DNA of 64,000 bases from Panulirus ornatus (Eukaryota; Arthropoda; Malacostraca; Decapoda; Palinuridae). The position numbers and the translations under genes are program-made. The DNA is taken from positions 21,796,778 through 21,860,777 of the forward strand of contig NC_092289.1 in assembly GCF_036320965.1 (NCBI RefSeq), given 5' to 3'. The notes beneath the pieces are model-generated. The model saw only the letters and a list, made by a program, of their open reading frames with translations. It was not told the origin of the DNA and made no database searches. How positions within the stretch are numbered: the stretch's first letter is position 1; every line of letters starts with the position of its first letter. This document shows positions 60,116 through 64,000 of this stretch, one piece after another.

Positions 60116-60190
60116 AAAGTGATTCGAATACATTTCATCCCCTGTCCTCTCTCCTCCCTCCCTCTCTCTTTCTCTCGCTCTCACTTGCCC

Positions 60191-60250
60191 CACACATACA
60201 CACACAAACACACACACACACACACTCTCTCTCTCTCTCTCTCTCTCTCT
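60191..60250. repeat. (AC)n(CT)n compound microsatellite
   Basis: CA-rich stretch, then 13 CT units. Confidence 0.92.
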
Positions 60251-60392
60251 TGACCTCCCTCCGTTACGCATGACAGACTCCCAGCCCCCGGCACCTGACG
60301 TCATGAAGCTGTCAGCCTTCCTAGTCAGTTCCAATCTCCCTCAAACACACATCACGTGACCTCGTGGATATATATGTCTCTTATGTTGAATC

Positions 60393-60526
<134 letters not shown>

Positions 60527-60533
60527 ATATTGC

Positions 60534-60830
60534 AGGTCACCACAGCAGGTCAATACAGGTCATCACATCACAGGTCGCACCACAAGTCATCATAATAGGT
60601 AACTATGTCATTGTAGGTCACCAGAGGTCATTACAATACATCATACTTTAGGTCACAATATAGGTAACAATGTTATATTATCGGTCACCATAACAAGTCA
60701 TATGAGAGGTCACTACAGGTCACCAGCACAGGTTATTTGACAGATGAGACACCAGCAAAGTTCACCACACAGGTCATTACCACCCTTAACCAAGTCAGGT
60801 CACCAGGTAATTATAACACACGTCCTAATA
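60534..60830 (+). promoter_or_regulatory. AGGTCA half-site array with three DR4 elements
   Basis: About ten exact AGGTCA half-sites occur in 300 bp. Three pairs are direct repeats with four-base spacers (DR4): 60547-60562 (spacer atac), 60615-60630 (ccag) and 60707-60722 (ctac). AGGTCA is the consensus half-site of nuclear receptors. Whether this is functional or a decaying tandem repeat with a 10-bp phase is open. Confidence 0.45.
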
Positions 60831-61559
60831 CATCCCTTTCCACAACAGAACTCATCCCACAGACAGCATACGTCAGAGTAACGTAAATCTAATTACCGTA
60901 AAAGTAAAAAAAAAAGAAATACTTTATAAATAACGAAACATCAACATTGGACATTAATTGTGCGAAAGCCGCAAAGCCATCAGTGGAGATACACAAGTAA
61001 GGCAGAGGAAAAACCAATATCAAAATCTCCTTTCCCCTACTAACCTGTTCAGTTCCCTTCACTCCAACAGAATCTGGAAATGATATACATTCACTCATCC
61101 TCGTGTTTCATGGTCACGTCCGCCAGTCATCTGTTTCGTGGAGTTTCAATATCCTGGCAGCGAGTCTCTTGTCCATCTGTGGCTCTGCCACGCTTCTACA
61201 GGAGCTGTGGGAGACGGAGAATATGGCTGTGACTGGGGAAGGTGAATGTGGCAGCTCTAGTATGCCGAGCAGCCATAACTTAATAACATAATGGAGACAC
61301 AAGTCCATTTCACGGACAGACACAAAGGGTGATTACCAACCGAATTTACAAAAGGCCTGATACGTAAATAGAAAAAGAGAAGATAGGACGGGGAGTGAAA
61401 GAAAAAATGTCACAAATTCGTGTGACATCTGGCCCCACTGTGCTACTGTGACGTGACACTGATGTCATAACATCGTATGTCACAAGGACGTCACATCGCA
61501 TAACACAGCCAACCCATGACTGTATCGCTGTATCATAATGACGTCATTGTAAATCTTAG

Positions 61560-62060
61560 CGTTGTTTCTCGGCTAAGTATATACCATCACTGCCATAATG
61601 ATCGAGTTGACCATGCCAGGAAAAGGACTCGTCATTATCAGCAGCTCTGGTCCTATAATGGGGTTAAGCAATGGCGAGGAACGTATCTGTGTAATATCTC
61701 AGGACTTCAGAAAGCCAGTGATACAACGGAGAGGAGCAACCCGGCACCTTACCCCTGCGGGACGCCAGTTACTAACCTGCTCCTGCTGGGGGGAGTAATA
61801 CTCACACACACACACACACATACACACACACGTCCTTTACCGCTTGTTATCTTTATAACCTTCGTCCATCACAAGCCTCTCTTCGTACACTCGTATAACC
61901 CTTGAGCTTCTTTATCGACCTCTTGCGTAGGTCAGTATCAATGGCTCTCTGACATCCACAAAATAGATAATCAGCCGCTCGTAAGATCGTAAAAGATTTG
62001 TGAGACTTGACCTCCTTTGTCGAAATCCGTATTGGTCCTTATCCTTCATCTCTCGCCCTC
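61560..62060 (-). pseudogene. LINE family B-like reverse transcriptase relic
   Basis: The minus strand from about 62055 reads KDKDQYGFRQRRSSLTNLLR, the RT block QxGFRxxRSxLTNLL, then in a shifted frame AIDTDLRKRSIKKL (YLDLxKAFDKV expected). After an (AC)n insertion comes VTGVPQG*GAGLLL (SGVPQGSVLGPLLF expected). Stops and frameshifts are present. Confidence 0.6.
61801..61830. repeat. (AC)n microsatellite
   Basis: About 14 CA units with one TA, inside the RT relic. Confidence 0.9.
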
Positions 62061-62163
62061 CAACATAAATATTACCCTGGTGTATGATTATATACCACGC
62101 TGGCTACCGATATTAATGGTCTGCACTTCAATGTATAGTTCTAATTCCTCTCTTCAAATAGGA

Positions 62164-62256
<93 letters not shown>
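62164..62256. repeat. (AT)n microsatellite
   Basis: About 46 TA units. Confidence 0.97.
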
Positions 62257-62259
<3 letters not shown>

Positions 62260-63108
62260 GTACTTGCTGAAGGCCAGTGTGCTACATGACTGTAATCAAT
62301 TGCTTTCTTGTTTATTGTTATCATTACCAATTAAATGATATTCTTATTAACATTATCAATCATCTTAAAATGATCAACAATTCATTATTATCATCATTAT
62401 AAAGAAGAGTGGAAGGGGGAAAGGGAACGAGAATGAGCAAGATAAAAGGAGAAACAAAGATATACAGGAAGATTAACACAGGATGAAAGTAGGAGTAAAA
62501 CAGAAAAAACAGAGAGACAGAGACAGAAAAATAAACAAAGCGAGAGAGAGAGAGAACACAGATGAAGATATAACTCACAGAATCATATACCAACCAGAAA
62601 GGAGTGAAAATCATGCAAAATTACACAGAGGCAATAAAGTACCAAAGAAGAACGTAATGTGATAACTAGACACACCGAAGACAAATGAAAGACACGAAGA
62701 TAAAACAGGAAGACAGCCATGTATAAGACGCAGTGTGAACGAGACTCACTAAAATGTCAAATACGTAAAAAAAAATAATTAAAGAGTACTGTGAGTAAGC
62801 CTGTAATAACGTGACCCACATGTACAACGAAGCAGAACAAACGAACAAAAGGAAATGTGTAGTGTTCATGATGGCGGCAGAGGGAACATTAACAAAAACA
62901 TTTTTTTTATTTGTTTTGAATGTTATTCCATCAGCCTCCTGTACTATAGCCTTATAAGACAAGCTGGTTGCATGCACGACCTACAAGGATACACTACTGA
63001 GGGTGTGTATGTATGAGGTTACAGCACTGTTGATGTATGTTGTATTAAACTACAGCCCTGATGGCATGATTTACTGAGTTGTTGACTCTAGGAGCCACCT
63101 TTGTAAAT

Positions 63109-63112
<4 letters not shown>

Positions 63113-63197
<85 letters not shown>
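63113..63197. repeat. (CT)n microsatellite
   Basis: About 42 CT units. To the right, 63345-63730 is GC-rich with (GGA)n and CTGCTG runs. No gene is recognised there. Confidence 0.96.
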
Positions 63198-63200
<3 letters not shown>

Positions 63201-64000
63201 TACTATTTCCTCCTCGTTTCTACTGTCGTGTTAAGGTATCTTGCTTCATACATCTACCTCTCTCTACCCCTGCGTCTCTCATCCTTCCCTGAGTATAGAT
63301 TCGACTTCTACCACCCCACACACCGTCCGTCCCTCTCCCTCTAGGTGAGTGTGGTGGAGGAGGAGGAGGAGGAGGAGGGTGCCAGAGGAACAAGGCGAGC
63401 AGGAAGGACCTGTCAGAAGCTACCTACACTGGACGTCCTACGCAGTACTGCCTCCCCGTCACGGGTGTCTGGTGGCCCCGACCGCTGCCTCTCCTGCTGC
63501 TGTTGCCCCTCGTGCCTCGCCTGCTTGCTCCTGCTAACCTAAATCTGTTCCAGTTGGTTTTCCCATACTTCCTACCGTTCCTCCTCGTCCTGCTTCTACA
63601 GCTGCCACTGGTTCTGATTCTCTTGCTGTCTTCCCGTGCTGCAGCTTCTGCTGTCGTTGCTCTTGCTTCCCTCTGCCTCGGGGTTCCTCATCTCAGCCCT
63701 GGATTGGTTGTGGTTTCTGTCTCGTTGTGAAAGTTCTTATTGTCATACCAATCATTACTTAGCTTGACAGGATTATATTACTGATGTTCTCCCTGGATTA
63801 AAGTTTCTCCTTGATGATAACCCTCAAGTCTCTGACGTATTCTGAGGTGACTCTCTGTGTCTGTAACTCCTGGATCTTTGTAATGAGACGCTGATACGTT
63901 GCTGATCATCATCCCATGACTTCCATGTCACATTCATTTTCGTCAAATTCCATCGAGTCTCTTCTCCCTCCCTGTAGATGATGTGTTTACGTCTTTTCTT

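Noticed and set aside
63345..63730. GC-rich ORFs preceded by a CCCTCTAG acceptor-like site
   Set aside because: Composition-driven (GGA and CTG runs). The two frames overlap, and there is no domain or donor that decides between them.

Overview
The window is animal nuclear DNA. The combination of a 13-exon gene with short exons in long AT-rich introns, very dense and long dinucleotide microsatellites, and many decayed non-LTR retrotransposon fragments points to an arthropod, most likely a decapod crustacean. That assignment is an inference: nothing here names the species.

The left part (about 0.7-27 kb, possibly to 28.9 kb) is one gene on the minus strand. Thirteen exons with matching splice phases join into an intact 617-residue flavoprotein of the all-trans-retinol 13,14-reductase (retinol saturase, RetSat) family. 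The start codon is at 26679 and the stop ends at 757. A poly(A) signal lies at 687-692, and a candidate 5' non-coding exon with a YY1-like ATGGCG start element lies near 28.7-28.85 kb. The introns hold a nested duplication (5366-7978), a short duplication over the exon 4 acceptor, and many repeat fragments.

Three repeat groups recur. LINE family A is RTE-like; one long broken copy sits at 12200-14245, with 3' fragments elsewhere. A short SINE-like element has copies at 2675-3951, 17.3-17.9 kb and 41.5 kb, and ends in about 40 bases resembling the family A tail. Family B consists of Jockey/CR1-type reverse transcriptase relics at about 10.1, 22.4-23.1, 25.6-25.9, 41.7-42.1 and 61.6-62.1 kb. 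A separate RNase H relic lies at 30.25-30.98 kb.

The right part (about 31-64 kb) has no gene I can recognise. It looks richer in GC and CpG and is packed with microsatellites, mostly (AG)n, (CT)n, (AT)n and (GT)n of 50-130 bp. It also carries several minisatellites with 15-, 20-, 21-, 22/33-, 26-, 38- and 61-bp units. Two stretches stand out as possible regulatory DNA: an AGGTCA half-site array at 59.5-60.83 kb with three exact DR4 elements, and a YY1-like/CRE/ETS-like cluster at 55689-55727. All large ORFs here are by-products of stop-free tandem repeats. I did not find rRNA, CRISPR, bacterial insertion sequences or an intact tRNA.
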